Below, piece by piece: positions 21,379-31,751 of a stretch of 64,000 nucleotides of DNA; position 1 is the stretch's first letter; each line of letters begins with the position of its first letter. The position numbers and the translations under genes are program-made. Under the pieces are notes generated by a model. It searched no databases. It saw only the letters and a program-made list of their open reading frames with translations, and had not been told where the DNA came from. The stretch covers positions 745,616-809,615 of the forward strand of contig NW_006921533.1 in the NCBI RefSeq assembly GCF_000340215.1, read 5' to 3'. This stretch comes from Pseudocercospora fijiensis CIRAD86. Its lineage: Eukaryota > Ascomycota > Dothideomycetes > Mycosphaerellales > Mycosphaerellaceae.

Positions 21379-22199
21379 GAAACTCAGCGACGCGCGAGTG
21401 CAGCGGGTGGGCCTCTTTTTCGCGGTCAGCAGCAAGGAATCGTGCGCAGTTCACATTCCGAGACGCTTGAAAGACATCGTGTTGTCTGTGCGTGCGTGTG
21501 CTGTGGACAACCCCTTCTCAGCGGCCGGCCTCACTCTCGCACCTCCTTCGACCTCACATCATCCATCTCTACCCCCATTCTCGTCACCCTGCACTGCACT
21601 GCGCAGCCTCCGGAATCCACCTTCTTCTCCTTCTTCTTCTTCTTCATCCTAATTGTACATTTTGGAGGCTGCCCGGGTCGCCGCCTTGCCGCTGATGCTG
21701 TTCTGAGCCGAGCCTTTCGTCCTCTGGACGCCGCTTTCCGCCACGCTCGTGTCCGTGCCTGTTGCTTCGCTTCTCATCATACACAAGGTACGTCGAACAC
21801 AGCGCTCCTTCTCTCCGCCGGACCTGCCTGGCCTGCGACCGCGCCGCCAGCCTCTCACACCGCACCGCACGCTCGCGAGCCCGTCGACCTCTGCGACATG
21901 TCTTGACCACCCGCCCGCCTGTCCGTGCCTCCTCCACAGCCGCCAAAGTAATAGGGGCCTATCCTCCGACAACCACCTCCGTCCGCCCTCCATCCACGCT
22001 CCTTACCGCGACCACCGCTGCCCACGAGCCATCTCCACCGCTCGCATATCATCCACTGCACCCAATACACACCCATACTGACTGCTGGCCGGCTCAGAAC
22101 ATATAATTACCCCTTCGCCAAGCCTTTTCCTGCTCCCATTCCATTGATTCATCTGCACCCATCAGCTGCCTCGAAGAGCCTTCAACCACGGCAGACCCG

Positions 22200-24478
22200 A
22201 TGGCTGAGGTACTCTCGCCGCCTACGACACCCTCCAGCACCATCACCATGTTGCACAACCGCCCCTCCTCCTCCGCCGACGCCTTCAACTCCTCCTCACA
22301 ACAGTATCCGCAGACTTCACCACGCCTCGGCCAACAGCCTGCCCGCGGCATGTACAATGCACAAAACGCTGGCTTCAGGAGCACTACCACTGCTCCTGTG
22401 CAGCCGTATGCCTTCCAGAGCACACCAAATCTGCGGCAGGAGACGCGGAGTGTCTCCAACCCATCCCCACACGGAGCCATTGGCAGTCAGCGACATGCTC
22501 ATACCCAATCTCAGCAGTCTGCGTCCACTTCCTCGACAGCATCGTCCGACGCCTCTACCGTGCCCTCAGCAAAGGACGATTCTGTCATAGGCTCGCGGAA
22601 TAGCTCTCTGATCAATCTGTCCGCCAGCATGCCAGATTTGTCTCTGACCAACTTCGACCAGCCTACCAAACCATCGCCGAATCGATATCGTCGACCGGAA
22701 GCCAAGAAGGCTGAATCTGGAAACACGACCCCTAAAGCCACAACGCCCACCACATCTGCGGCGCCATCTGGGTCAGGCATGGCCAGTGTCGGTCATCTGC
22801 TCCAGCAAGTACCTGTTCCACAGCGTCAGGGAAGTTTGGATGATATGGCAGTGAAGACTGGCACATCCGAGTCCGCCAAGCGATATAGACGCCGCAGCGC
22901 GAACAACATTGATACTGCTGCGTTGCAAGCAACAACTGGTGCACAGAGGCCTTCTTCCAGCGCTGGCGCTACTTCTGCACCCACGACTATCAGGCCCGTG
23001 TCTTTCCATTCGCGCTCGGGCAGTGACGAAAGCCGCTCTTCGCAGAGGAAAGCTGAGCAACCTGAAAACGTTAAGCCGACTGGCCTCCGACCGGTCAATG
23101 TGCCTCCGCGTACATCTTCGGAAGCACACAAGGCAGCCGACCGGCGCAGCAAAGCACCTTCACCTTTGTCCAAGGAAACGGAGCAAGAAACCACACCTGC
23201 CAGCTCACCGCAAAAGCCTAAGACATATGCTGCGGCCGCCCAAGCCGCCGTATACGCACCATCTCCTGCGGCGCAGCAGCTTGCCGCGGTGTCCGATAAG
23301 GACCTCAATAAAGGCATGAAGTCACGGTTACGTCGCGCCTTCTCCTTTGGCAGTGCTCAAGAGCTTCGGAGAAGTGCCGCGGAGAACAACAATGCAATAC
23401 ACGATGCTGCTGCTCAACACGCACAGCACACCAGGGAACAGCATCAGCAACAGATTGATGATGAGCTTGATGCCGAACAACAGGCAATTGCTAGACAGCA
23501 AGAGGCGGCGGGACTTGGAAACAGCATTTATGCTAACACTGCGGTGGCCTTGGCTGGCTCGACCGACAACATATCCATTTCCTCTACCGCCTCCTCTGCC
23601 TCCATGATGTTGAGAAAGATGGGCCGCGGGGCCAAGAAAGGTGCTAGGAGCATCAAGGGACTATTCCGCCCCAAGTCGGTCATTGGTGTGCCTGCTGCAG
23701 ACGGTCCGATTTCACAGGGCAATGCGACCGTCTCACCTAGTGTGGGAGGCGTGTCAATGGTCACTGTGGAAGCAGAAAGACAAAAGGTGAATGTCGACGC
23801 ACACCCCGCGGACAAGCATGGGGTGACTGGCTTCCCGAAGTTGGAGCGCAACTCCATCGATGCAGCTAACAATGCTGGATTGGGCCTGCCTCAAGCACGA
23901 GGTTCTGCCGACCGTTCAGATTCACTCTCTCGTCGAAGCATTGTGGGCAGTGATAAAGACCGCGCGGAAGTTCTCGCGGCTGTAAAGAAGGGTATTCTCA
24001 AGCGAACTGGCACATCGTCGCCCAGTGGTTCGCCAGTCATCCGTCCCAATGACGCTGCAAGTGTGCCAACAATCTCTGAGAGCCCAGCATCAAGCATGCC
24101 CAGCACTCCAAAGGACGGCCAGAGCAGGACCGAGTCCATGAAGAATGCCACGAATGGTGACTATTTCAGCCCTCGACTGGTGTCAATGGCGAAGAGCATG
24201 CCGAATACTCCTAACGGGAGTGGTCGAGGCATTAGCTTTAGTCCACGGATCCAATTCCACGACGTATGGTCGAGCACCGAGTATGACCGCCGAGGCGAGA
24301 TCGCCACTTGCAACCGCCTCACGCCAATGCTCGCACAACAAATCAAAGAGGAGCTCAACACTTTCAAAATGGTACGTCCCAACTTTGTGACCGACGCTCG
24401 CTGCTGGCCGGAAGCTAATCATGATTGCAGGAAATGGAAGTGCACGAAATGAGCAAGCCTCACACACACTTTTTCTAA
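22200..24478 (+). CDS. Bni4/Afr1-like protein phosphatase 1-binding scaffold, two exons
   Basis: The exons are 22200-24371 and 24431-24478, giving 739 aa. The 59-nt intron opens GTACGTCCC and ends GATTGCAG. The first 650 or so residues are Ser/Thr/Pro/Gln-rich and probably disordered. The conserved part is the C-terminus: an RVxF-type PP1 docking motif RIQFHDVW at about residue 683, then YDRRGEIATCNRLTPMLAQQ, then a tail ending EMSKPHTHFF that appears only after splicing. This tail pattern is what I recall for yeast Bni4 and Afr1, which bring Glc7/PP1 to septin and chitin-synthase sites at the bud neck. A role at septa or the growing tip is inferred. A region KMGRGAKKGARSIKGLFRPKS is basic and could bind membrane. 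Confidence 0.68.
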
Positions 24479-26205
24479 CGACATGACCCAAAAGTTGGCG
24501 GACACGAAGTACGAAACGCACTTATGGAGCGATATCACAGCCTCTTCATCTGCACGCCGCACGGTGCATATTTCCTTTTCTGGAACTCGGCCCGGAAGTG
24601 ATAGGATATCATCTAATCTTTTTTCGACATGGGAAGCAATTGGGAGATCATTCGCGAGGGCGTCCTGGGCACCGTTTCAAGAGCGGCTTGTGGTGTGTGT
24701 GCAGAATACGGCGTTCTTCTTGAGCGGGGACATTGGTTCTTACTGTCTTGCTACTTGGGTTGAGGTCTTCTTTGACACTTTGTTTATTGTCTCCTCTGGA
24801 TTAGCGACTGCATTTGCTTGCACTACACCAGACCAATGGAGGAAGCAGTGGTGAGGAAGAAGAAGAAATTCAGAAACATCGCCATTTTCAACCTTTGGTC
24901 ACATCTCCACACCATATGTTTCTCTCCCTCGCTTTCGAGGTTATCACTATTCGATACCAGGACGACCGTCAGTATGAGAGGGCTTTGGGCTGCACCCCTG
25001 GCCTGGCGGAAAACTCTGCTGGCAGCGGCTGCGGGTTGGAATTCCAAGGACCAACCAACCATTGTTGTTGTTGATGGTACACTTTGATTGACTAGATGAA
25101 GGGAAGGGTCAAGATGAATGGCATGGACATGGCACATCGTTTCGATGGGTCTCTCCAATGAAGGGATTGTTTATGTTGTGTATATTCAATGGAATGCCAG
25201 ACGGAAAGTACTAGAGGTTTTTTTTTTGGGCTTCAACATCACATCGTGCTACGCAACGCAACGCAATATAGATTACTGACAGCCCTGCGCATTCTTTTTT
25301 GAAACGCTGGATTGCGTGGTGCGAGGGACCCGGTGGTTTGGTTTGGTTCGGACTGGACTGTACCGTTTAGATGGGATGGGTTTGTGCTACCTGCCTGGGC
25401 TGCGCTCTAGTGTTGTGCTTCCACGGTGGTTATAAAATAGGGTCAGTGTCCACCGATAAACCCGCTACGTACGTACGAGTGGACATACGGAGGGTCTTAT
25501 CAGATTAGGCATAGCCGCCAAGAATACCACGATATCCTGCCAGCCGCAAGGGATAGCCGTAGGGTTGGACCAGATCTGCTAGGAATACCAGCAGTATTAA
25601 CTTGCGATATACCGTGGACGTAACAGCCTCGGATTGCCTCCACGGTGATCACCGTGGTTGTAAGGTTATGGACATTGTGCGTGGATGAGGCGGCACATCT
25701 CTACTGCGCTCGAATTTCTTTACGAGGTTGGATTTTTGCGTGCGTGTCTCGGGCAATGCAATTCGGTGGATATTTTCTCCTTCAGAGGCAGTGCAGTCTT
25801 TCTGGATAATTCAATGCATGATGCTTTGCATGAGTCACGTGATTGGCGTCGCGTGAGGTGAGGTGAGGTGAGGTCCCCAAGTGCCGCGGCATTTCTTTCT
25901 TTCTTCTCGCCACTCACCTCGCATGATCGCGCATCATGAATCTGCTTTATTTGTAGCTGGTGGCAATGGTTCGAAACGACTTCACCTCATCTCACATCAC
26001 ATTTTTGGAGAGATCCTCATAAGGAGGAATTAATTCTGGTTCTGGTTCTGGAACTGCGAGATTGAAAGGCCCCGCACCGACATAGTGCGAGACAAAACGC
26101 CATCAAAATCAAAATCAAACATCCTCTCCTCCCAGGATTGTATATCTGTATCACATTTCTCCGAATCTCGAATCTTTTCTGGTTTTGTATATATATATAT
26201 ATGCC
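24479..26205. other. Intergenic region with palindromes and a possible structured locus
   Basis: This 1.7-kb interval has no supported protein gene. A TATAAAAT box lies at 25431-25438. Downstream are an inverted pair TGTCCAC/GTGGACA (25447-25453/25479-25485) around TACGTACGTA, an 18-bp perfect palindrome at 25640-25657, and T-runs near 25733. A GAGGT run occupies about 25853-25874. The final 180 bp contains the 5' leader of the next gene. Confidence 0.45.
25640..25657. repeat. 18-bp perfect palindrome
   Basis: CCACGGTGATCACCGTGG equals its own reverse complement. Related CCACGGTGG and CCGTGG words occur at 25420-25430 and near 25610, so the motif recurs three times within 240 bp. It could be a dimeric regulator site or part of a hairpin. 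Confidence 0.85.
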
Positions 26206-26601
26206 ATGGCCGCAATCCTGTTAGTCTTCGGAGCAGTTATGCTTAAAGAGAAAGTCGAGAAGAGTAAAGCTGCGAAGCGAGAGAAGAAGGCTTTGGATGA
26301 GTTGAGGTATAGGGATTTGGTTGAGGAGACGGAGAGGAGACTTAGTCGGGTTGAGAGTGGGGGGCAAAATTTCGGACTTCAACAACATTCGGGTACGGAG
26401 AGTGATGATGATGATGGGTTGGAGTCTGAGAATCCTACTTCGCCAGTTCATGAAGTCGGATCACCTCGATCAGATTTTGGATTTCAGGGAAGACGAGCCA
26501 CAGCTACGGAGCTTGGAGATGAAGATTTTGGTGTTGTGAGTGAGGAGGCGAGGAAGAAGAAGCAGAAGAAGAGATTCGGTTTTCTGAGAAGAGGGCGGTG
26601 A
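26206..26601 (+). CDS. Small hypothetical membrane-anchored, charged protein
   Basis: 131 aa from the ATG at 26206 (MAAILLVFGAVMLKEKVEKS). A short hydrophobic N-terminus (residues 2-12) is followed by a Lys/Glu/Arg-rich, coiled-coil-like segment (13-50), an acidic Ser/Asp stretch containing ESDDDDGLE, and a basic end KKKQKKRFGFLRRGR. The family is not recognised. Short proteins with this hydrophobic-then-charged layout recur in ascomycetes. The frame is uninterrupted and flanked by AT-rich leader and trailer, but neither homology nor expression can be checked here. Confidence 0.55.
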   Translation: MAAILLVFGAVMLKEKVEKSKAAKREKKALDELRYRDLVEETERRLSRVESGGQNFGLQQHSGTESDDDDGLESENPTSPVHEVGSPRSDFGFQGRRATATELGDEDFGVVSEEARKKKQKKRFGFLRRGR

Positions 26602-28071
26602 TGAGTAAATCTTGTCTTATTCATCTTTCGAAGCTTGACGAGAATATGCGGACACATTGAAGATTTTCTTGAAGTGCAGATGATTGTTTTAAGAGCTTGG
26701 ACTGTACCTTATCAGCATGACCATGGTCATTCTGACTTGGGGATTTTACGAATTTGGTGTCAGATCCGAGGGAGGTGACAAGCCGACAGCAGTGGGAATT
26801 TGGGATGGGGGCACGAAATTATGATATAATGAAGTATTGACTGCATCATGAGCGACGAGAGAAAAGAAGACGTGTATGGCTTGGCTGTTGATACGATCTC
26901 AACCACCACATCTACGGAACGGAGACTGGTACGTCCCAAAAGTCCATGCCGACTAGCATGTGAATAAAATCTCAAGTCAAATCGATTTCTATAGGTAAAG
27001 ATCAGGTGCTGCTCGCTCGTAAAGTTGGAGACTCCCTCGTTGCGTACATGAATTGCTCTGCTTGGCAGAAATCGTCTACTTGCAGGTCAAGGTGAATCCG
27101 TGAATAGCAAAGCAGCGGAAAATTCGGCGAACGCCTGGCCTGGCCACTGTGTGAACGATCAAGCCATTGGACATATACAGTGCAAATTCAATGCTCGGCG
27201 GTAGCACGTACATATCCTGTCGCTAGTACGACTGCTCTCGCCTAGCTCAAGCCTACTTCGGACTGAGATTCGCCTCCTTGACACTCTATGCGCAGTCTGG
27301 ATTATTTTGGCTAGGTACGTGAGAGCTGAACCGTCTGCCTCGCACATTGCTATACTGGTATCCGACATCTCATCTGCGGCACTGTATCAGAGCTTGGGCA
27401 GAGCACCTGAATGCGTCTAAACCCGGCGCCCTCCAGCCGCTGTCGAAGCAGAAGCATATCCTCTGCTATGAACCTTTCCCCATCGCAGGGTTCCTTTCAT
27501 CCAGCTATGCCAGAGAGTTTTCCAGCCTTCCATGACTGTAAGACGAGGCCTAGATAGGTAGGCACGGATGCTTGAAGCATCAATCTTATGCTATTGGAGC
27601 CTTCGGAAGATCGTACCACGTTTCTAGCAACGATGCTCCAATCCGATGTAGTAAGTCACCCGAGCAACATTCTGATGTGCACCACGTCAAAGAATTTCTA
27701 AGTCCTGGGAGTTGCAGACAACTCTGACTCTAGAGCCAGTACCTCTTCCTGTAACTACATCTGCTATCTTAGAAAACGGTTCAGTCGGCAAAGCTGAGAT
27801 GATGTGTAGATGAGCTACATACCCTGTACTTGAAACGAAGCCTTCGTGTTGCAGGTTAAGGCTCTGCGACTCAGCGTCGTTACCAGCGTCAATACGAGGA
27901 AGCACGTATTCTTTGGCTTCTGACGAGGCCATTACACATGATAAAGTCGATTTCGAGCGCGAGTCTTGTTTTTCAGAAGGAGGTGTCTTGAATGAAGCAG
28001 TCTGAACTCGAATTTTGGAAACCAGGGCTTCGCTTGCGGCTGACCCAGTGGGAGGATTATTGCGCAAGACG
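26602..28071. other. Intergenic region, no gene recognised
   Basis: This 1.5-kb interval separates the 3' ends of the small hypothetical gene and the Zn2Cys6 gene. A 136-codon minus-strand frame (27687-28097) overlaps the regulator's stop codon but has no recognisable domain. Composition is ordinary, without RIP. Confidence 0.45.
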
Positions 28072-29778
28072 CTACAAAAACGGCAGCGGAATGCCAAAAG
28101 TAGTCATGGTAAAGTATTTGACAGTCACTCGTCTTCGTTGATCTCGCTGTGCTTCTCCATGTGTCTCTAGGAAAGTAGCGAAGAATGCACTCCTGCTCAT
28201 AGGGTCGTCAATCTTTCTCAGTCGGTCCGCTGCCCATTTTGTAGAAGTTTCGTCGAAGCTTTCAATCCCGTACAAGAATAAAGGCCTTAGATATCCGGCC
28301 CTGATCGTCCGTTCTTGCGATATACTACACTCGTCGTCAATAACGGCGCGGATGCTCGCCATCGCATCCCTGGCTCTCGCTGTTGGAAATGGTGGATCAC
28401 CAAGGGTGCGTCCGAGAGCAATTATCTCAGCAAAGTATGTGGCCAAGTAGACTCCAACAAGAGAGCCTAACGAAAGCAACCCCGGTTGATACAATCGCCC
28501 ACGAAATTCTGATGGCCTCAGCTGGAGCAAGTTCGGCCTACCATCCCACAACCTTCTCGTCTGGTCACTCAGTCCTTCGGCGATGGTATTAGCCTCTGCT
28601 TGATCTTCGGAAGTGATTCGTGATCGTCGGTAATGTGTTATATCTGCGACTTGGCTTGATATCTTCTGAAGAGCTAGATAGAAGGTGAAACTGGGACCGC
28701 CGAGCATGTCGAATGTAACCCTGTCGGGATATGTCCCATGATCTGATTGGGACAGACCGGGAGCTTCACTAATGTGATGATGGAGGAGTTTGATCATTGA
28801 TTCTGGCAGAAGGCTAGGGCTTCCACTCCGCTTGGCGGCGGTGTCCAAGAGCTGTAGCCAAGCAGTGAGCTGGGTAGAAAGGACGGGTCTCTCATTTTTC
28901 CCTAACCAAGCTTCCAGCCTGGTCACAAAGTGTTCGTCAGCTCCAGTGAATGTGGATGTGTCCTCATTCGGCATTGTAATAATGCACAGGCAAAGTAGGA
29001 AGGCCACTTCCAATACAAGATCAAATGAACTTCCGTCATCGCGCACTAGAGCCTTACACTCAGTCAGAGCATATTCATACATTGACATAGCGGGAGTCAT
29101 AGGCAATCGAAATGCCTGTGCCCTATGTAATGCTTGAACGGCCAGTAATGCTGAAGCAATCGGCGAGTGCTCTTCGGCCGCAGGTACCACGATCTCCTTG
29201 AATCTCTGCCAGTTCACAGGGTCAAATGGTGTAATGAATGGGCAGGCGACAGCAGTAAGGAAGTAAGAGTAGGACTGGCGTGAGGGTGCTTTGGAAACTG
29301 GAGAGCAGTCCATGGCTAAAGTCAGATAAATGATCTGGGAAGTCGCAAAGAGTCGGTCCGCAACCTGGAGAATTGGTCCACCAACACCTGTGTGAAATGT
29401 TGCACTCCCATCGTTTTGCGCACTCGGACCACTGCCCAACAAATCAATCTGCTGCACAGCGGAACCAACAGTCTCTGGTGCCTGCGAATTGTGTACTGAT
29501 CTTGTCCCATCCTGGGAAACCGAGTGCGAAATATCAAGTGATGTACCGCTTGCAGCGCCTAGTGAAGCATTCGAAATGTCTAAGCTTGATGTGTTATGCT
29601 GTGGAGGTTCGTCACGCCTTGAATCGTCGTTGCTGTTGGGCAAGGCCCGCGTGCTGTTGCGCGGTGATCCATAGATACATCTGGCGTTTCGCCTACTGCA
29701 ATTCCGACATGGGATATGTTCGTCACATTTAATTTTTCTGGCTCTGCATACAAGACAACCCGTGCGGACGCGTAACAT
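28072..29778 (-). CDS. Zn2Cys6 fungal transcription factor
   Basis: 568 aa from the ATG at 29778 (MLRVRTGC); a longer version would need a GTG start. The N-terminal zinc cluster is complete, with six cysteines spaced C-x2-C-x6-C-x5-C-x2-C-x6-C in residues 8-34 (CLVCRARKIKCDEHIPC then RNCSRRNARC). A Ser/Asn-rich linker follows. Residues about 130-560 form a helical region typical of the fungal-specific regulatory domain, with AVACPFITPFDPVNWQRFKE and helix-rich segments. It is predicted to be a nuclear, sequence-specific regulator. It lies 310 bp downstream of, and in the same direction as, the phosphodiesterase gene, which makes that gene a candidate target. Confidence 0.88.
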   Translation of the reverse strand: MLRVRTGCLVCRARKIKCDEHIPCRNCSRRNARCIYGSPRNSTRALPNSNDDSRRDEPPQHNTSSLDISNASLGAASGTSLDISHSVSQDGTRSVHNSQAPETVGSAVQQIDLLGSGPSAQNDGSATFHTGVGGPILQVADRLFATSQIIYLTLAMDCSPVSKAPSRQSYSYFLTAVACPFITPFDPVNWQRFKEIVVPAAEEHSPIASALLAVQALHRAQAFRLPMTPAMSMYEYALTECKALVRDDGSSFDLVLEVAFLLCLCIITMPNEDTSTFTGADEHFVTRLEAWLGKNERPVLSTQLTAWLQLLDTAAKRSGSPSLLPESMIKLLHHHISEAPGLSQSDHGTYPDRVTFDMLGGPSFTFYLALQKISSQVADITHYRRSRITSEDQAEANTIAEGLSDQTRRLWDGRPNLLQLRPSEFRGRLYQPGLLSLGSLVGVYLATYFAEIIALGRTLGDPPFPTARARDAMASIRAVIDDECSISQERTIRAGYLRPLFLYGIESFDETSTKWAADRLRKIDDPMSRSAFFATFLETHGEAQRDQRRRVTVKYFTMTTFGIPLPFL

Positions 29779-30088
29779 GAGCTCGTGTAAGTAGGGAGAG
29801 TGCGTCCCCAGGCGTGGCACTCATGGTCCACTCGTCGTCAGCTCATACGTTGTGGAAGTTTACACATCTAACCCGGCATAATGGGATCTTAGGAAATGCA
29901 TGGTATGGATCATGGTTGGTGATGTGCTGAAGATTGGAGAGGAAGGAGAGGATGAAGTTCTGTCTATAGGTCTAGCCAATTGGACCCTGGTTCTGTTCAG
30001 CATTGCCGAGATGCCAAGACACACGTGCTGCACACTGGACAAACACCGGACAAATACTAATTTTAAAATCACCGCTGAACCTCGCACT

Positions 30089-30913
30089 TCACTCCTCCTC
30101 AGTCCGGGGTTTCTCGCGAGCTGCCCTCACGATCCTGACCATCTGGTCGACATCATCGCTGATGATGTGATCTAAGAGACCCTCGCCAATCCACTCTACC
30201 ACTCTGGCTTCAACATCTTCGCCGTACGACTTCAAGTCTCGCAGCTTCTCAGGACGTGGAACATGGAGAAACACTGCGAAGCCAGCGGCGTGTAGCTGGT
30301 GCGCCTCGCCACTGGGGAAGTGTTGGATCTCAAGATTCATAGCATCCAACTCTGCCTCCTTAGCCAGCGCGGCGGGATCAATGAAACGAGAATGAGTCAA
30401 TCCAACAGTCGGGATTTCTGGAAAGGCCTTCTTGAGTGCTCTGAGCTGTACAAAGTCAAAAGACGAGAACTGCAGCAGATCGGCACATCGCAGTCTATCA
30501 ATCAGTGCTCTCAGCTTGAGGAAGAGAAAGTCGTTCTGATCATATATTTTCAACTCCAGCTGGTAGATAATCCCAAGCTCGCGTGCGAGATTTAGCGCTT
30601 CTTCAAGCGTGGGAATGCGTTCACCAGCGAATTCTTTGCTGAACCAGCTTCCAGCGTCGAGTTCAGCAATCTCTCGATATGTTAAGCTGCGGACCAGTCC
30701 ACGGCCATTCGTTGTGCGGTCGACCGTCTCATCGTGGATTAGAATCAACTCTTGATCAAGGGTCACCGCGAGATCTGTCTCGCACGTAACTCCGCTCCCG
30801 GCAATTTCGTGGGCTCTTCGAAATGCAGCCAGTGTATTCTCTGGAGCTCCGGCGCTGTGGCCTCGATGACCTGCGACTCTGGCCATCTGTGGATCGACTC
30901 TGAGTGGATTCAT
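30089..30913 (-). CDS. Glycerophosphodiester phosphodiesterase (UgpQ-like GDPD)
   Basis: It hydrolyses glycerophosphodiesters to glycerol 3-phosphate and an alcohol, allowing phospholipid breakdown products to be used for phosphate or carbon. It is 274 aa, a compact single-domain enzyme without SPX or ankyrin parts and without a signal peptide, so probably cytosolic. Catalytic-site signatures are GHRGHSAGAPENTLAAF (about 14-30), the ETDLAVTLD metal-site segment, HDETVDRTTNG (about 60-70), and QLELK. The short form resembles bacterial UgpQ more than yeast Gde1, so bacterial origin is possible but unproven. The start could also be the internal ATG at residue 10. The transposon block begins about 300 bp upstream. 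Confidence 0.9.
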   Translation of the reverse strand: MNPLRVDPQMARVAGHRGHSAGAPENTLAAFRRAHEIAGSGVTCETDLAVTLDQELILIHDETVDRTTNGRGLVRSLTYREIAELDAGSWFSKEFAGERIPTLEEALNLARELGIIYQLELKIYDQNDFLFLKLRALIDRLRCADLLQFSSFDFVQLRALKKAFPEIPTVGLTHSRFIDPAALAKEAELDAMNLEIQHFPSGEAHQLHAAGFAVFLHVPRPEKLRDLKSYGEDVEARVVEWIGEGLLDHIISDDVDQMVRIVRAAREKPRTEEE

Positions 30914-31210
30914 CTTCGGTCTTCCTCTTCACTTTCTCCTGGGAGGAAATTGTGACAGTCCAGACCAATTTTCTAGCTTGAATGACAAAATGGTGTTGAA
31001 ATAGGTGACCACTCCGAAGTTCCCTGTTTCTATCGAGATTTTGTACGAGTTTCAGTCTTCCCTTATTGCCCGTCGAGCACTATCAAATGCCGCGAATTTC
31101 GCTGCTACAGATGTTAGAGCGTTGTTCATGTAAGTGGACCTTCTCGGCTAAAGTGGGTCTTGCCCCTTGCTGAAGCCCTGTATACTACCGCAGCGAGCGC
31201 AGGCTGCAGT
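30914..31210. promoter_or_regulatory. GDPD upstream region, last unmutated DNA before the repeat block
   Basis: About 300 bp of ordinary composition holding the phosphodiesterase promoter. CpA and TpG become rare to the right of about 31210. Confidence 0.45.
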
Positions 31211-31608
31211 TTACGAAGAATGTAGGTACTATAACCTCTAAGGGGCTAAAAGCTCCTCCCGAGAAGGTAGTAAGAAAAGTACGTAATAAGACAGATCTTG
31301 CCTCTATTCTACTCTACACTTATTATATATCCGATATAACTTGTAAGTAAATAGTAGAAAGGTTATAGGTTACCCTCGGTACCGAAGTATAACCTGCCCT
31401 CCGTAGCCTAATAACCTGCGTAAGTATATAGAATCTCGGCAAAAGTAGAGGCATCTCGTAAAGAGAGTTATATCTAGCTTGCCGGTCGGCTATAGACTAC
31501 AGTCGGTACAATCTATTAAGTTGTTTACAATAGCCGCGTATGTTAATGCGTGCTCGTAGCGTTATTAAATAATACTATTAGTCGTAACTCCTTACTAGCA
31601 TTAAAACT
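31210..31608. mobile_element. RIP-mutated relic left of the copia LTR
   Basis: About 400 bp with strong RIP composition (TpA-rich, few CpA/TpG) lying outside the copia 5' LTR. It has no recognisable coding frame or terminal repeat and may be an older element into which copia inserted. Confidence 0.55.
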
Positions 31609-31730
31609 TAGAGAGTGTGTATATGTAGCTAGCTATTACGTATATAATACCTAAGGCTGTAACTATGCATACTTTATCTTTAGGCTTTCTATAGATTAGC
31701 CCTCTTCTAAATATATTATAGTTTATATTA
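31609..31730 (+). repeat. Copia 5' LTR (122 bp, heavily RIP-mutated)
   Basis: It aligns without gaps to 51664-51785. By hand count 21 positions differ, all transitions; at 19 of them the 5' copy carries the T or A expected from RIP. The original TG..CA ends now read TA..TA. Confidence 0.9.
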
Positions 31731-31733
31731 AGT

Positions 31734-31751
31734 AGTTATAAGCCCCCTGCG
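31734..31751 (+). promoter_or_regulatory. Primer binding site complementary to initiator-Met tRNA anticodon arm
   Basis: Three bases after the LTR lies AGTTATAAGCCCCCTGCG. Undoing two G-to-A changes gives GGTTATGAGCCCC, the complement of the initiator tRNA-Met anticodon arm (GGGCUCAUAACC). Ty5 and many copia elements use an internally cleaved initiator tRNA as a half-tRNA primer. Confidence 0.7.

Larger units (their letters stand above)
19042..22199. other. Long intergenic region with microsatellites; leader of the Bni4-like gene
   Basis: This 3.2-kb stretch between two plus-strand genes has no supported gene. At 19084-19145 lie consecutive short tandem runs (TACTG, ACGA, CCGA). A run of CCTGTG hexamers lies at 20855-20889 and a CAG/CAA run at 21341-21378. 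About 21500-22199 is strongly C/T-rich, typical of a long fungal 5' leader, and includes a possible donor (AAGGTACGTC) near 21787 that could start a 5' UTR intron. The frames of 100-230 codons here are low-complexity. Confidence 0.5.

Noticed and set aside
21223..21906. 227-codon plus-strand frame across the CAG run
   Set aside because: Crosses a trinucleotide repeat and a C/T-rich leader; composition-driven, no recognisable protein.
25940..26000. tRNA suggested by GGTTCGAAAC
   Set aside because: No matching acceptor or anticodon arms could be folded around it.
27687..28097. 136-codon frame overlapping the end of the Zn2Cys6 gene
   Set aside because: No domain; overlaps the regulator's coding end on the same strand; no splice sites joining it convincingly.
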